Source: Bacteroidota bacterium (GTDB lineage: Bacteria > Bacteroidota > Bacteroidia > Chitinophagales > Saprospiraceae). Taken from it: a stretch of DNA of 56,109 nt. Location of the stretch: positions 1 through 56,109 of the forward strand of contig JANSWP010000046.1 of the NCBI GenBank assembly GCA_024743405.1, given 5' to 3'. The position numbers were made by a program, and so were the translations under genes. Below, piece by piece: positions 27,944 to 38,269 of the stretch. The notes below the pieces were generated by a model that saw only the letters and a list, made by a program, of their open reading frames with translations, did not search any database and was not told where the DNA came from. The first letter of the stretch is position 1. Each line of letters opens with the position of its first letter.

Positions 27944-30900
27944 TCAATTTTTCAAGTAATAAATCTCTGGCTCTTGATCATTTTTGGCAACTACTAAAGC
28001 CTTTCGAGTCCCTATGCTAATTAGGTCAAAATCTCGGATTTGACCTTTTATAAATATGCCAGATTCTTTTGGTTTTAGCGTATTAAATATCCCTTTTCCA
28101 TTACCCTTTAAAACAGTTCCATAGCTCGCATCATAAATGCCAACCTCTGGTTTTGAATTATAAAAATTCCCCCCTAACAGTATATCTTTATTACCATCTT
28201 GATCAAAATCAGCTACCTCAATTCCGAAAACAGGTGAAAATTGAGCTTCGATGGGTAAAGGTATTACATCAAAATTACCACTACCATCATTAATTGCAAC
28301 AGAGGTTCGGGTTTCAAAAACTTCCAAAATTAAGGCATTTTCAAATTGTTGCGGTTCAAAAATATCTTCAACTGTTTGATCTTTGTAATTGTCGTATTTC
28401 AAATATTTTTTTTTCAAATAAGGCATCTGTTTAACCAAATCATGTCTCAAAGCAAAAGGATAAGCTTTGTCCCCATTATAAGTCGTAATGATTTGTTCAG
28501 CCGTTCGGTTCTGATCAAAATCATTAATGTACATTCGAATTGGGCGGTTTGGAGATGCCTTAAATCGGGAATTTAGACCATGATTACCCAAGACCAAATC
28601 TAAATCCATGTCATTATCGATATCCGCAACCTCCAAACAAGTCCAAAAACCATTAGATTTTTCAATTATTGTTTTAACGAATTTTCCATCCTCGTTTTTG
28701 AAAACTGAAATAGGCATATAATCTCCTACAACAACCAAATCTTGATCTTTATCATTATCAAAATCTATCCATTTAGCATCTGTGATCATCCCTATGTTTT
28801 TCAGTTCGGGAGCGATCTCATAAGTTACATTTTTGAATTTGCCTTTACCATCATTTTCTAAAATAAAACCCGTCACGGGCACTCCAATTAAGAATGGGCG
28901 AATCCTTGCACCTACAAATAAATCCAAATCACCATCCTGATCATAATCTGTCGCCTCCACACAAGAAGTATTTTCATACATACCTGCTGGCAATAGTTGC
29001 TCAGATTTTAGCCATTGATTATTACCTTGATTAAAATATAATCGGTCGCGTAATTGAGAAGCACTTGCTGAAAATTCATTACCTCCACTTGTTACATATA
29101 AATCTAACTTACCATCACTATTTGCATCAAAAAATAAACAGTCCGTATCTTCAGATTTTTGATCGTTGATAATAATTTGAGGGGTTTGATTTACAAATCC
29201 ACCATTTTGAGTTTGAATTAACAAAGCTCCAGGACTGTCTTTTGCTCCGCAAAAGAATAAATCATCTCTACCATCTTTGTTTACATCTCCTATCGTAACT
29301 TTTGGCCCCTCAGTTGAAATGCCATGATACAATAATTGATCTCGATCAAAGTCAGAGAAAGTATTTTCAACGTGCTGAAATGGAAAAGTTTTTATTGATT
29401 TCTGAAACCATTTATTCGACTCGAGATTCAAAGAGTTTATCAAATTTGGAGGTTCTTTCTGCTCTGAGGAAGAATCTATACGTTGGGCATCTTTTTGATC
29501 CAATATTAACAATTGATTCAATTTAACCTCTTTTTCAATACTAATCCTACCATCTGGCCAAACCACCTTTAGACTATCAACCCGCTCTACTCCACCCATC
29601 CCAAAATGTAAGCGGTGCGCAACAGTAGATTGAAAACCGCGCATAGGATTCAGTTCTTGATAATGGATTTTTCCGTCAGCATGAACTTCAACTTGAGTAC
29701 CCAAAGCAAAGGTATTCATCCCTTCCCCCAAACATTTTATACTTAAATAATTATAATTAGAAATTGTGCCTGATTCGTTTCGATATATAAAAGGGGACGC
29801 GTTGACATTATTGACTACCAAATCTAAGTCTCCATCATTATCCAAATCACCATAAGCAGAACCATTTGAAAAACTAGGTTCGGCAAGTCCCCATTCTAGT
29901 GCTTTATTAGAAAAAGCTAAATTCCCTTCATTTCGAAAAGCATAATTTGGTAAAGCTTCGGATGGAATTCGGTCAATTAATTTCAAAATTGCTTTGTCCT
30001 CAGAATTTATGATTTCACGGACATTATTTGGGTTAGAATAAAACCGAATATAATCTTGATCAGTAAGGTCTTTGTAAATGCCATTAGCAACGAAAATGTC
30101 TTTGTTTCCGTCATTATCCATGTCCATAATCAAAGCGCCCCAACTCCAATCAGTAGCATATACCCCTGTCATTCGACTGATTTCGGAGAAATAAACATTT
30201 TGATCATTGGCATTTGGATTTTTACCACTATTGAGTTGTAAAACATTTCGAGTAAATTGATGATAATAGCCACTTTTTAGGCTTCTTTGATATTTATCCC
30301 AATTTTCAAAAACGGTTTTTGTTTTTTGGCGTCGGTTATCTTCAGGGAGCATGTCTGTTACGAAAATTTCAGGTAATCCGTCGTTATTAATATCAGCCAT
30401 ATCCGCGCCCATTGATCCCATACTTATTTCTCGGACATGTTCTTCTAAGCCTTCTGTGAACGTACCATTTTGATTATTCAAATACATATAGTCACGCTCA
30501 AAAAAATCGTTCGACACATATATATCTAACCAGCCATCTCTATTAATATCGCCAACAGTAACCCCCAGACCAAAACCAATATTACTTCCATAAATACCGG
30601 CACCTTCACTTACATCAGTGAATTTTCCATTTTCGAAATTGAATAGTTTGTTACCACCATTGGGATCACGGATTTCGCGTTGCCCTGGTCTCAAATCATA
30701 TCCGCCTACCGAGCGCATAGAATTATTCAAAAGATACATATCCAAATCCCCATCCCTGTCGTAGTCGAAGAAAGCCGCATGAACAGATAGACCTTCTTCG
30801 GCAATTCCAAACTCTTTGGCTTTTTCGGTAAACGTACCGTCTTGATTATTGATAAACAATTCATTATATCGACGATCTCCTCCTGGAGGTCCTGATTTAG

Positions 30901-31321
30901 TAACATATATATCAAGCCAGCCGTCACCATTTAGGTCAGCAAAACTTACACCTGTTGACCAAACTTTTGGGCAAGCTACACCTGCTTTTTCCGTGATGTC
31001 TTCAAATTGAAAATTGCCTTTATTAAGGTATAATTTGTTGTCCTCTTGATTGCCACAAAAATACAAATCGATGAGACCGTCATTATTAATATCTCCTAAT
31101 CCTACCCCAGCACCATTAAAGAAATTTCGATAGGTGTAGGTATTAAATTCTTCGGTTTGGGTTAATTGATTCTTAAAATGAATATTAGAATAAGAGGAAG
31201 GAATGGTCGTGAAAAGCGTATCCGAAACAGGAATTTCGGAAGGAGTATTTTGACAGGAATAGATGCTCCAAAGGGTGAAGACTAGCAAGATTTGTAGCCA
31301 AAATGTTTGTTCAACCTTCAT
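27944..31321 (-). CDS. Outer-surface lipoprotein with FG-GAP/VCBS repeats and UnbV (ASPIC) domain, copy 2
   Basis: 1125 residues with lipobox IYSC (C23). It has the same plan as its neighbour: repeated DxNxDGxxD calcium-binding FG-GAP units (DINNDGLIDLYFCG, DLNGDGWLDIYVTK), an ASPIC/UnbV domain (about 540-610; LGTQVEVHADG, LHFGMGG) and a second propeller block. Signature strings shared with copy 1 include FNGAGVGLGDINNDG-type starts, NGSAYGDLDNDGDLDLVVNN and YINDFDQNRTAEQII, which shows tandem duplication. It begins about 100 bp after SusD with a hairpin between, so partial read-through from SusCD is likely. Confidence 0.88.
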   Translation of the reverse strand: MKVEQTFWLQILLVFTLWSIYSCQNTPSEIPVSDTLFTTIPSSYSNIHFKNQLTQTEEFNTYTYRNFFNGAGVGLGDINNDGLIDLYFCGNQEDNKLYLNKGNFQFEDITEKAGVACPKVWSTGVSFADLNGDGWLDIYVTKSGPPGGDRRYNELFINNQDGTFTEKAKEFGIAEEGLSVHAAFFDYDRDGDLDMYLLNNSMRSVGGYDLRPGQREIRDPNGGNKLFNFENGKFTDVSEGAGIYGSNIGFGLGVTVGDINRDGWLDIYVSNDFFERDYMYLNNQNGTFTEGLEEHVREISMGSMGADMADINNDGLPEIFVTDMLPEDNRRQKTKTVFENWDKYQRSLKSGYYHQFTRNVLQLNSGKNPNANDQNVYFSEISRMTGVYATDWSWGALIMDMDNDGNKDIFVANGIYKDLTDQDYIRFYSNPNNVREIINSEDKAILKLIDRIPSEALPNYAFRNEGNLAFSNKALEWGLAEPSFSNGSAYGDLDNDGDLDLVVNNVNASPFIYRNESGTISNYNYLSIKCLGEGMNTFALGTQVEVHADGKIHYQELNPMRGFQSTVAHRLHFGMGGVERVDSLKVVWPDGRISIEKEVKLNQLLILDQKDAQRIDSSSEQKEPPNLINSLNLESNKWFQKSIKTFPFQHVENTFSDFDRDQLLYHGISTEGPKVTIGDVNKDGRDDLFFCGAKDSPGALLIQTQNGGFVNQTPQIIINDQKSEDTDCLFFDANSDGKLDLYVTSGGNEFSASASQLRDRLYFNQGNNQWLKSEQLLPAGMYENTSCVEATDYDQDGDLDLFVGARIRPFLIGVPVTGFILENDGKGKFKNVTYEIAPELKNIGMITDAKWIDFDNDKDQDLVVVGDYMPISVFKNEDGKFVKTIIEKSNGFWTCLEVADIDNDMDLDLVLGNHGLNSRFKASPNRPIRMYINDFDQNRTAEQIITTYNGDKAYPFALRHDLVKQMPYLKKKYLKYDNYKDQTVEDIFEPQQFENALILEVFETRTSVAINDGSGNFDVIPLPIEAQFSPVFGIEVADFDQDGNKDILLGGNFYNSKPEVGIYDASYGTVLKGNGKGIFNTLKPKESGIFIKGQIRDFDLISIGTRKALVVAKNDQEPEIYYLKN

Positions 31322-31363
31322 TCAATAGTTTTTTTTCAAAAAGTAGCAATTGTCCTAAATAGA

Positions 31364-31391
31364 GAAAGCAAGCGATTGCTCGCTTGCTTTC
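31364..31391 (-). terminator. Hairpin after SusD
   Basis: Perfect 11-bp stem GAAAGCAAGCG (31364-31374) / CGCTTGCTTTC (31381-31391), loop 6. The T-run after it on the minus strand is weak, so it may attenuate rather than stop transcription into the FG-GAP gene. Confidence 0.6.
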
Positions 31392-31418
31392 TAAAAAATT
31401 TATAAAATCAAATGACTA

Positions 31419-32969
31419 TTAATAGCCAGGATTTTGTACAAGATTTGGATTCGCAGCAAGTTGGTTAGCTGGAATCGGCATCAAGGTAGTATTGTCAGCA
31501 GAAGCAGGTTTGAAGTCCCACTCGCTAGTCCATCGTCCGAAACGAATCAAATCAGAACGTCTCCAACCTTCGTAGAACAACTCACGTCCACGCTCAGCCA
31601 ACAAGTTATCAGGTGTCAATTCTATATAAGCATCAACTCCCGCTCTAGTTCTTACTTGATTAACCAATGCTAATGCATCAGAATCACTATTATTCATGTG
31701 CCAAAGTGCTTCAGCTTTTGCCAATAGAATATCAGCAAAACGGAATAAAGGAAAATCATTATTCAAATTCTCAGTAGAACCTAAAGAATATTGATATTTT
31801 CCTACACGAGCACCTGCTTGACGGTAAGCACCAGGAAAGTGCTCATTGATTTCAGGAGTAAAAACAAGGTTTTCACCATCTGGATCATCAAAACCAGAAT
31901 CAATAACAGGAGTAGCACCATCAGATTTGAATTGAGGTCCAGCGTGGAAATTACCACGTACTGCTTGGTTTCCATACTCACCTTTACGACGATCAGTGTC
32001 ATCATAAGAGTTGTAGAATTCTTGCAAAGTACAGTATCCATTCCAAGGCTGGAAAGTCAAATTGAAAGTTTCTTGACTACTATAGTGTAATGTCATAGCA
32101 GGAATAACGAAACCTCGCGCTTGATTCTCATCGTAAGGAATTACAAAGATATTCTCTTTAGAAGCAGAATTATCTGTATTGAAATTCAAGAAGTAGTCAC
32201 CTTCTAAACTATAACCACCTGCAATTACTTCATCACAAGCTGCAACAGCTTTACTCCATTGAGCGGTACCAGTGTATACTTCGGCATTCAAATATAATTT
32301 AGCCAAAATAGCTTGACCCGTATAATAGTTCATACGAGCATAAGTAGATACGTCAGTTGCTCTTGAAAGATTAGGAACATTTTCTAATAATTCCGCCTCA
32401 ACAAAAGCATAAACATCTGCTCTATTAACAGTAGCTGGATTTGGATCAGCACCTGCGAAACTAGTTACTATAGGAATGTTACCATATAAATCCAACAACC
32501 AGTAATAGTACAATGCACGGATTGTTTTTACCTCAGCAATAAACGCAGCAGCATCAGCAGCAGCTACTGAACCGTCAGCAACTAAACCTTCGAAAAGTGC
32601 AGTTACACGGTTACAATCTGAAATACCAGAGTACGCCCAGTTCCATGCATTTTCCATAGCACCCTCAGCAGCAGTCATTTCATGACGGTGAACACGAAGC
32701 CAAACACCACCATCAAACCAGTCAGATCCACGTTGCGGAATCATGATCTCATCAGAAGAGACCTCCTGTAAAGAAAGAAAACCATTGTGCCCTCCAAAAG
32801 CGTAAAGGCTGGTATAAGTAGCACCAAGCGCAGAGATAAATTGTTGCTCAGTGGTTGGGAAATTTTCATCTGTAAATTCACTGAAAATTTCTTCATCGAG
32901 GTCAGTACATCCAGGCATAAAAACAAATACGAATGCACTCGCCAAGAGAAATTTGAAAATATTTTTCAT
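31419..32969 (-). CDS. SusD/RagB-family nutrient-binding lipoprotein
   Basis: 516 residues with lipobox MPGC (lipidated C21). The N-terminal SusD-like region (FTTEQQFISALGATYTSLY-type, EVSSDEIMIPQRGSDW, AEVKTIRALYYYWLLDLYG) and the C-terminal RagB/SusD region (FPLFRFADILLAKAEALWH, RTRAGVDAY, ERGRELFYEGWRRSDLIRFG) are complete. SusD lids bind substrate over the SusC channel. It follows SusC by 123 bp on the same strand. No glycoside hydrolase or sulfatase lies nearby, so the substrate is not shown to be a glycan. Confidence 0.95.
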   Translation of the reverse strand: MKNIFKFLLASAFVFVFMPGCTDLDEEIFSEFTDENFPTTEQQFISALGATYTSLYAFGGHNGFLSLQEVSSDEIMIPQRGSDWFDGGVWLRVHRHEMTAAEGAMENAWNWAYSGISDCNRVTALFEGLVADGSVAAADAAAFIAEVKTIRALYYYWLLDLYGNIPIVTSFAGADPNPATVNRADVYAFVEAELLENVPNLSRATDVSTYARMNYYTGQAILAKLYLNAEVYTGTAQWSKAVAACDEVIAGGYSLEGDYFLNFNTDNSASKENIFVIPYDENQARGFVIPAMTLHYSSQETFNLTFQPWNGYCTLQEFYNSYDDTDRRKGEYGNQAVRGNFHAGPQFKSDGATPVIDSGFDDPDGENLVFTPEINEHFPGAYRQAGARVGKYQYSLGSTENLNNDFPLFRFADILLAKAEALWHMNNSDSDALALVNQVRTRAGVDAYIELTPDNLLAERGRELFYEGWRRSDLIRFGRWTSEWDFKPASADNTTLMPIPANQLAANPNLVQNPGY

Positions 32970-33092
32970 TTTTTATTATTTTTTAAAAATTTAATAAAGA
33001 AGCTTTTTCAATTAAGTCCTTAAAAAAAGGATTCCGCTGCATCAATCAATATTTTTTTTGCAAAAAATTAAAAGCTATTCAATTATTAAAAA

Positions 33093-36000
33093 TTAGAATC
33101 CTAATTGTGCACCAATAGTAAATGATCGAGTTCTGAAATAAGAATTTCTTCGATCAATACCTGGAGCTAATGGGTCAGCATTATTCTCATCAAATTCGCC
33201 ACCATTATCAACTGCTCCTGGATCTGCATATCGTACAGATGGATCAACACCTGAGTATCCAGTAATTACAAATAAGTTTCTTCCAGTCAAGTATAATCTA
33301 GCATTAGTAAAGGCACTTCCTGAAGGCAAATCAAAATTGTACCCAAAAGTTGCATTATCTAAAGTAATGAAAGATGCATTCTCAACATGGTAACTTGAAG
33401 GGAACGGATCATTCGTAGGAAGATCTTCTTTGAAGTTCTCAGTCATGATGATATTATCCTGTAACCGTGAACTAGCTGGATACTCATAGAAAACTCTGTA
33501 AAGATTCAATAAATCGTGTCCAACATCTCCTCTTAAGAAGAAGCTAAAATCCATATTATCGAAAGTGAAAGAGTTCAATAAACCAAAAGAGAAATCAGGA
33601 AGTCCGTTTCCAATGATAGAGTTATCTCCAGCACCTTTACCTCTAGTTACTGTACCATCACCATCTGTATCAGCAAATACCCAACCATCAGGTGAGTGGC
33701 TTTCGTAAGTTGCTCCCCAAATATTTCCGATATCTTCATTTCCAATTACAGCAATTTGACCGAAATCATTCAAACCTGGTGCACCAGGAGAGTTAGCATC
33801 TGTTTGGAAGAATTTTTCATCATTTTGGAAGAAAGAGAAGTTAGCATCTGTAACATCGTTTACATTCAATTTAGTTCTTGCAGATCCAAATGTTAATGTA
33901 GGAGACCATGTGAAAGATCCATCATTATTCGAGTGGTTATAAGACAATGTCAATTCAATACCATTAGTCGCCAACTCAACATCCTCAAGGTTTGCCCAAG
34001 TAGTAGGTGCAAAGTTTGGTGGTACAGATACGTTTACATTATAGATCAAATCTTCAGTTGTTCTATTGAAGTAATCTAATGTACCTGTTAATTTATAATC
34101 CATAAAAGCGAAGTCAACTCCTACGTCAATTTCAGTTTTAGTTTCCCATTTCAAGTCTTCGTTTGCATTTCGTGCAGGACCAAAGGCTGGTACAAAGTTT
34201 CCGTTAAAGAAGAAGTTTCCTTGTTGTACATAACGGAATTTAGATAAGTAAGACTCCGGAGGTAAAGCTCCTGTTTGTCCAAATCCTACTCTCAATTTCA
34301 ATTGATCAACGCCACTTATGTCAGCCAATTTAGAAATATTAACACCTGCAGAAGCCGATGGGAATAATCCCCACTGGTTATTAGCACCAAATCTAGAAGA
34401 ACCTTCCTGACGAGCAGAAACCGTTACGTAATAAGTATCATCAATATCTAAAGATACTCTACCAAAAAATCCAATCACACGATATTGTTGTTTTCCAGAG
34501 CTAATTGCATTAGGATCTCCAATATTCTTTCTAGTAGAAACACCTAAACTATTATAAGTAAGGTCATTACTAATGAAATTCAAACCTTGAGCACCGAAGA
34601 TTTCTTCAGTTAATTCATTCCAAGAGTAACCAACAACTGCATTCATGTTGATGCCACTACTTAAATCTGCATTATACTTTCCTGTAATCTCAAATAGTTC
34701 GTTTGTTTTTTCTTCCATATATCTATTTGCACGTCCTTGAGGATTAAAACCTCTGAAGTAAGAGTTAGTAGGGAAATATTGTCCTACTTGCTCATTCTCT
34801 CTCTGTATAGAGTAAGAAGTTCCAAGTGTCAAACCTTCAGCTAGTTCGTAGTCACCATTGATGTTTACTAAAATGTCTTTTTTAGTTCTATCATCAATAT
34901 TTTGCTCAGCAATAGCTACAGGGTTGAAATAGTCAAAGTTTTCCGATTGGAAATAACCTCCATATTTGTCATAAAGATCATCACCCGGATTGATAAGCAC
35001 TGGTGCAGTTGGATTGTAGATAACTGCATAACGGAATGCTTCCTCAAAACCTTCTTGGATTTCACGCTGAGTAGCTGAGATATTCATCCCAATTTTCAAA
35101 CGATCATTCAATGCTCTTTGAGTCAAGTTCAAACGTCCATTCAATTGGTTGAAACCACTGTTAATACCAATACCTTCAACATCTCTATAGTTGAAAGCTG
35201 CTCGGTAAGAAGTAGACCCAATACCACCTGACATTGACAAGTTGTGTACATGCGTGAAGGCCGTTTCTGTGACTTCATCCACCCAGTCGGTAGAAGAACC
35301 ATGTAACGTTTCAGGGTTGTCTGTACGGAATGTAGCAAACTCGTCCGCACTTGCTACGTCCCAAGTCTTAGCTACCGTTTCAACAGTCGCAAAACCATTG
35401 TATTCTACGCTGGTTTGTCCTGCTTCACCTCTCTTAGTTGTAACAATGATTACACCAGAAGAGGCACGAGTACCATAGATTGCTGCAGCAGAACCATCTT
35501 TTAGTACATCGATTGATTCGATATCATTAGGGTCAACAGTACTTAATGAACCACCAATAACACCATCAATAACTACTAATGGCTCTGTGTTGGCACCTAA
35601 AGTAGCCAAACCTCTAAGACGCAAAGTAGAAGAGCCATTAGGGTCACTACCTACGTTTGAGATAGATAAACCAGCGACCTTCCCTTGTACTAATTGTAGA
35701 GGATCATTTACGTTACCTTGGTTGAAGTCCTCTGCTTTTACAGATTGAACCGCACTAGTAACTTGTTTTCGTGTAGTTGTACCATAACCTACAACTACAA
35801 CTTCTTCAAGTAACTCACCAGCTGACAATTCTACATCTAATACATTAGATGCACTCAAAGTAATTCTTTGAGTAGAATAACCAGTATAAGATACTTCAAC
35901 TGCCGTTGCTCCATCAGGAACAGACAAAGAGTAAGAACCATCAATATCGGTAACAGTACCAGAAGAGGTTCCAACTACTAAAACATTCGCTCCAATGAGC

Positions 36001-36128
36001 GGATCACCTGAGTCGGCATCTGTAATAGTACCTGTAACGGTACGTTGTGCCGATGCGAAGTTTACCATTCCAATTGCAAAAACGAGCAATAGGAAGGTCT
36101 TCGTTAAATAGTCGATTTTAAGTTTCAT
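33093..36128 (-). CDS. SusC/RagA-family TonB-dependent outer-membrane transporter
   Basis: 1011 residues: signal peptide (1-28, ending ASAQ), a carboxypeptidase-like beta domain (29-110, VTGTITDADSGDPLIGANV), a plug domain with the SusC signatures VVVGYGTTTRKQVT and DPNDIESIDVLKDGSAAAIYG, and a 22-strand barrel ending in an aromatic residue (AQLGF). Together with SusD it forms the pedal-bin import complex energised by TonB-ExbBD. The gene starts a minus-strand cluster with SusD and two FG-GAP lipoproteins. Confidence 0.95.
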   Translation of the reverse strand: MKLKIDYLTKTFLLLVFAIGMVNFASAQRTVTGTITDADSGDPLIGANVLVVGTSSGTVTDIDGSYSLSVPDGATAVEVSYTGYSTQRITLSASNVLDVELSAGELLEEVVVVGYGTTTRKQVTSAVQSVKAEDFNQGNVNDPLQLVQGKVAGLSISNVGSDPNGSSTLRLRGLATLGANTEPLVVIDGVIGGSLSTVDPNDIESIDVLKDGSAAAIYGTRASSGVIIVTTKRGEAGQTSVEYNGFATVETVAKTWDVASADEFATFRTDNPETLHGSSTDWVDEVTETAFTHVHNLSMSGGIGSTSYRAAFNYRDVEGIGINSGFNQLNGRLNLTQRALNDRLKIGMNISATQREIQEGFEEAFRYAVIYNPTAPVLINPGDDLYDKYGGYFQSENFDYFNPVAIAEQNIDDRTKKDILVNINGDYELAEGLTLGTSYSIQRENEQVGQYFPTNSYFRGFNPQGRANRYMEEKTNELFEITGKYNADLSSGINMNAVVGYSWNELTEEIFGAQGLNFISNDLTYNSLGVSTRKNIGDPNAISSGKQQYRVIGFFGRVSLDIDDTYYVTVSARQEGSSRFGANNQWGLFPSASAGVNISKLADISGVDQLKLRVGFGQTGALPPESYLSKFRYVQQGNFFFNGNFVPAFGPARNANEDLKWETKTEIDVGVDFAFMDYKLTGTLDYFNRTTEDLIYNVNVSVPPNFAPTTWANLEDVELATNGIELTLSYNHSNNDGSFTWSPTLTFGSARTKLNVNDVTDANFSFFQNDEKFFQTDANSPGAPGLNDFGQIAVIGNEDIGNIWGATYESHSPDGWVFADTDGDGTVTRGKGAGDNSIIGNGLPDFSFGLLNSFTFDNMDFSFFLRGDVGHDLLNLYRVFYEYPASSRLQDNIIMTENFKEDLPTNDPFPSSYHVENASFITLDNATFGYNFDLPSGSAFTNARLYLTGRNLFVITGYSGVDPSVRYADPGAVDNGGEFDENNADPLAPGIDRRNSYFRTRSFTIGAQLGF

Positions 36129-36600
36129 ACATTACTGAATTTTATTAAAAAATATGTACGAGAATGATTAATACCAGATTTGAGAGTTAAAAAACTAGAT
36201 AAGTCAGTTTCAATATATTAATGTCTAATTATTAAATTTTATAATACACTAACTATTAATCAGTTAGTTAAAATATTTGCTATCAACTGATTTGATTATT
36301 TAATTTGGGGTGAATTTAATAATTGTGTCTAATTAACACTAACTATGCAAATCTAATTATTATTAATGATAATCAATAAAAAAGTTTAAAATTTATAGAC
36401 GCAATTAAAAAAATGTTTAAACTGCTCTTAAAAAATTTTGTTTTGCTAAAAGCTCAATCAGTCAATATCTCTTTGGAAACGGCAATTTCAACCTATACGC
36501 TGCTATCTAAAAATATTTTATTTTTCATTTTAATAGGTCTTGAATATATAACTCAGAATTATTATTTATCCAAATGTAATAAATGACTCAGAATTAACCG
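36129..36600. promoter_or_regulatory. Upstream region of susC with repeated motif
   Basis: 472 bp, very AT-rich, between divergent susC and the aspartyl protease gene. The 10-mer CACTAACTAT occurs at 36247-36256 and again at 36337-36346. The first copy is also half of a dyad ACTAACT (36248-36254) / AGTTAGT (36262-36268). These are candidate regulator sites for the susC promoter; no matching regulator gene is adjacent. Confidence 0.35.
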
Positions 36601-37842
36601 ATGAAAAAATATTTATTCCTTATTCTCTTATTTTATTGTTACCAAAATGCTATTACTCAAACTTCTAAAAATTCTATGTGGGGCTTTAGTAATAAGCTGC
36701 CGAATAGGATTGAAATACCTTTTGATTATATCAATAACCTTATCGTCGTAAATGTAGATTTTCACCGAATTTTTCCCTTAAAATTTGTTTTCGATACGGG
36801 AGCGGAACATACTATTTTGGCTAGGAAAGAAATCACAGATGTTTTAGGAATGCCCTACTTAAGAGAGTTTGAATTAATAGGTGCGGATATGAGTCAAAAC
36901 CTAAAAGCGCATTTGGTCAGAGGGGTTAGTTTCCAAATAGGTCCTCGAATGTTTTTACCCTATCATTCTATTTTAGTTTTAGAAGATGATTATTTCCGAT
37001 TTGAAGAGGTGACTGGTCATAAAATTCATGGAATTATTGGAGCAGATATTTTCAAAAATTTTGTAGTAAGCATTAATTTTCAAAGACAAATTATCACTCT
37101 AACAAAACCATCTTCATTTAAAAGACCTGGAAGAGAATTTAAGGCATTCCCAATTGAAATCCTTAAAAATAGACCTTATATTTATTGTCCTATAAAAATA
37201 AATAATGACTCCCTTATAACGGCTAAACTTTTAATAGATACCGGTGCTACCATTGCCATCATTCTAAATACCAATACAAGTCTAGATTTAAAACTACCTC
37301 CTGATTTGATTACGGGCAATATAGGAATTGGACTAGGAGGTTTTCTTGAAGGTTTTTTGGGAAGAATTGAAAAAATTGGACTAGGAGATTTTGAGATGAA
37401 TGAAGTTATCTCAAATTTTCAAGAATTACCGGCACATGTGGATACCAGCCTTCTAAACGATCGAAATGGAATATTAGGGAACCAAATCCTGCGCCGATTT
37501 AATATAATTATTGATTATAGAAATCAAATTCTATATCTAAAACCCAACCGAGATTATAAAAAGAAATTTAAATATGATAAAAGCGGTATTATTGTTATTG
37601 TTGCTGGAATGCAACTGAATCGTTTTATGGTTCATGATATATTAAATTACTCTCCAGCTTTCCATGCCGGATTAAAAAAAGGAGATGAACTTAAAAGTAT
37701 CAATCGAATGCCTATCAGCTTTTATTCTTTGCAAGATATCAATAAGATTTTTTCAAAAAAAGAAGGAAAAAAAATAAGGCTAGTGATAAAAAGAAATGGC
37801 AAAAGAATGGTCATCAATTTCAAATTGCAAAAACTAATATAA
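36601..37842 (+). CDS. Secreted retropepsin-like aspartyl protease with PDZ domain
   Basis: 413 residues with a signal peptide (1-20, ending NAITQ). Two aspartyl-protease half-domains carry the two DTG active-site triads: FVFDTGAEHT (D65) and LLIDTGATIA (D213), each followed by the hydrophobic-Gly flap partner (IIGADI, ILGNQIL). Residues about 335-413 are a PDZ domain (SPAFHAGLKKGDELKSING-like). This clan AA family is common in Bacteroidota envelopes; substrates are not known. The gene is alone on the plus strand. Confidence 0.88.
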   Translation: MKKYLFLILLFYCYQNAITQTSKNSMWGFSNKLPNRIEIPFDYINNLIVVNVDFHRIFPLKFVFDTGAEHTILARKEITDVLGMPYLREFELIGADMSQNLKAHLVRGVSFQIGPRMFLPYHSILVLEDDYFRFEEVTGHKIHGIIGADIFKNFVVSINFQRQIITLTKPSSFKRPGREFKAFPIEILKNRPYIYCPIKINNDSLITAKLLIDTGATIAIILNTNTSLDLKLPPDLITGNIGIGLGGFLEGFLGRIEKIGLGDFEMNEVISNFQELPAHVDTSLLNDRNGILGNQILRRFNIIIDYRNQILYLKPNRDYKKKFKYDKSGIIVIVAGMQLNRFMVHDILNYSPAFHAGLKKGDELKSINRMPISFYSLQDINKIFSKKEGKKIRLVIKRNGKRMVINFKLQKLI

Positions 37843-38269
37843 ATGGATGTTTTTCTAAATAGTATCGCAAGAAGAGTCCATTCAAAGTGACAATTAATAT
37901 GTGCTCAGATATTTATTTATCCTTTTTTGGAGGACTCCATAACACCAAATCTGATACATTAGTCTATTTAGTTTCCTGATTTGCCTATCAAAAACTAATT
38001 TTACTCGTTCAACTTAATACCTTAAAAAGGAATTTTTAAAAATAAGCTTTTGACCCAATGTACTAAGTAAGTGCTTGGACAGAAATAACTCCGACATTTG
38101 CCGTTACTTAGCAACCAAATAAGAATCTAATTATCTTTAAATATAACACAACCTCAAATCCAATTGAAATAACCTCCAATTCATTTAATTAAGGGAAGAT
38201 AATTATTATTTTAGAAGTTTTATTTCCGATTGATTAACTTAGTTTTTTTCTTCCTCAACAAACGTTAAC
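37843..38269. other. Intergenic region without a visible gene
   Basis: 427 bp, AT-rich. I see no ORF with coding character, no RNA gene and no strong hairpin. The promoter of the downstream plug lipoprotein should be in its last 100 bases. Confidence 0.4.
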
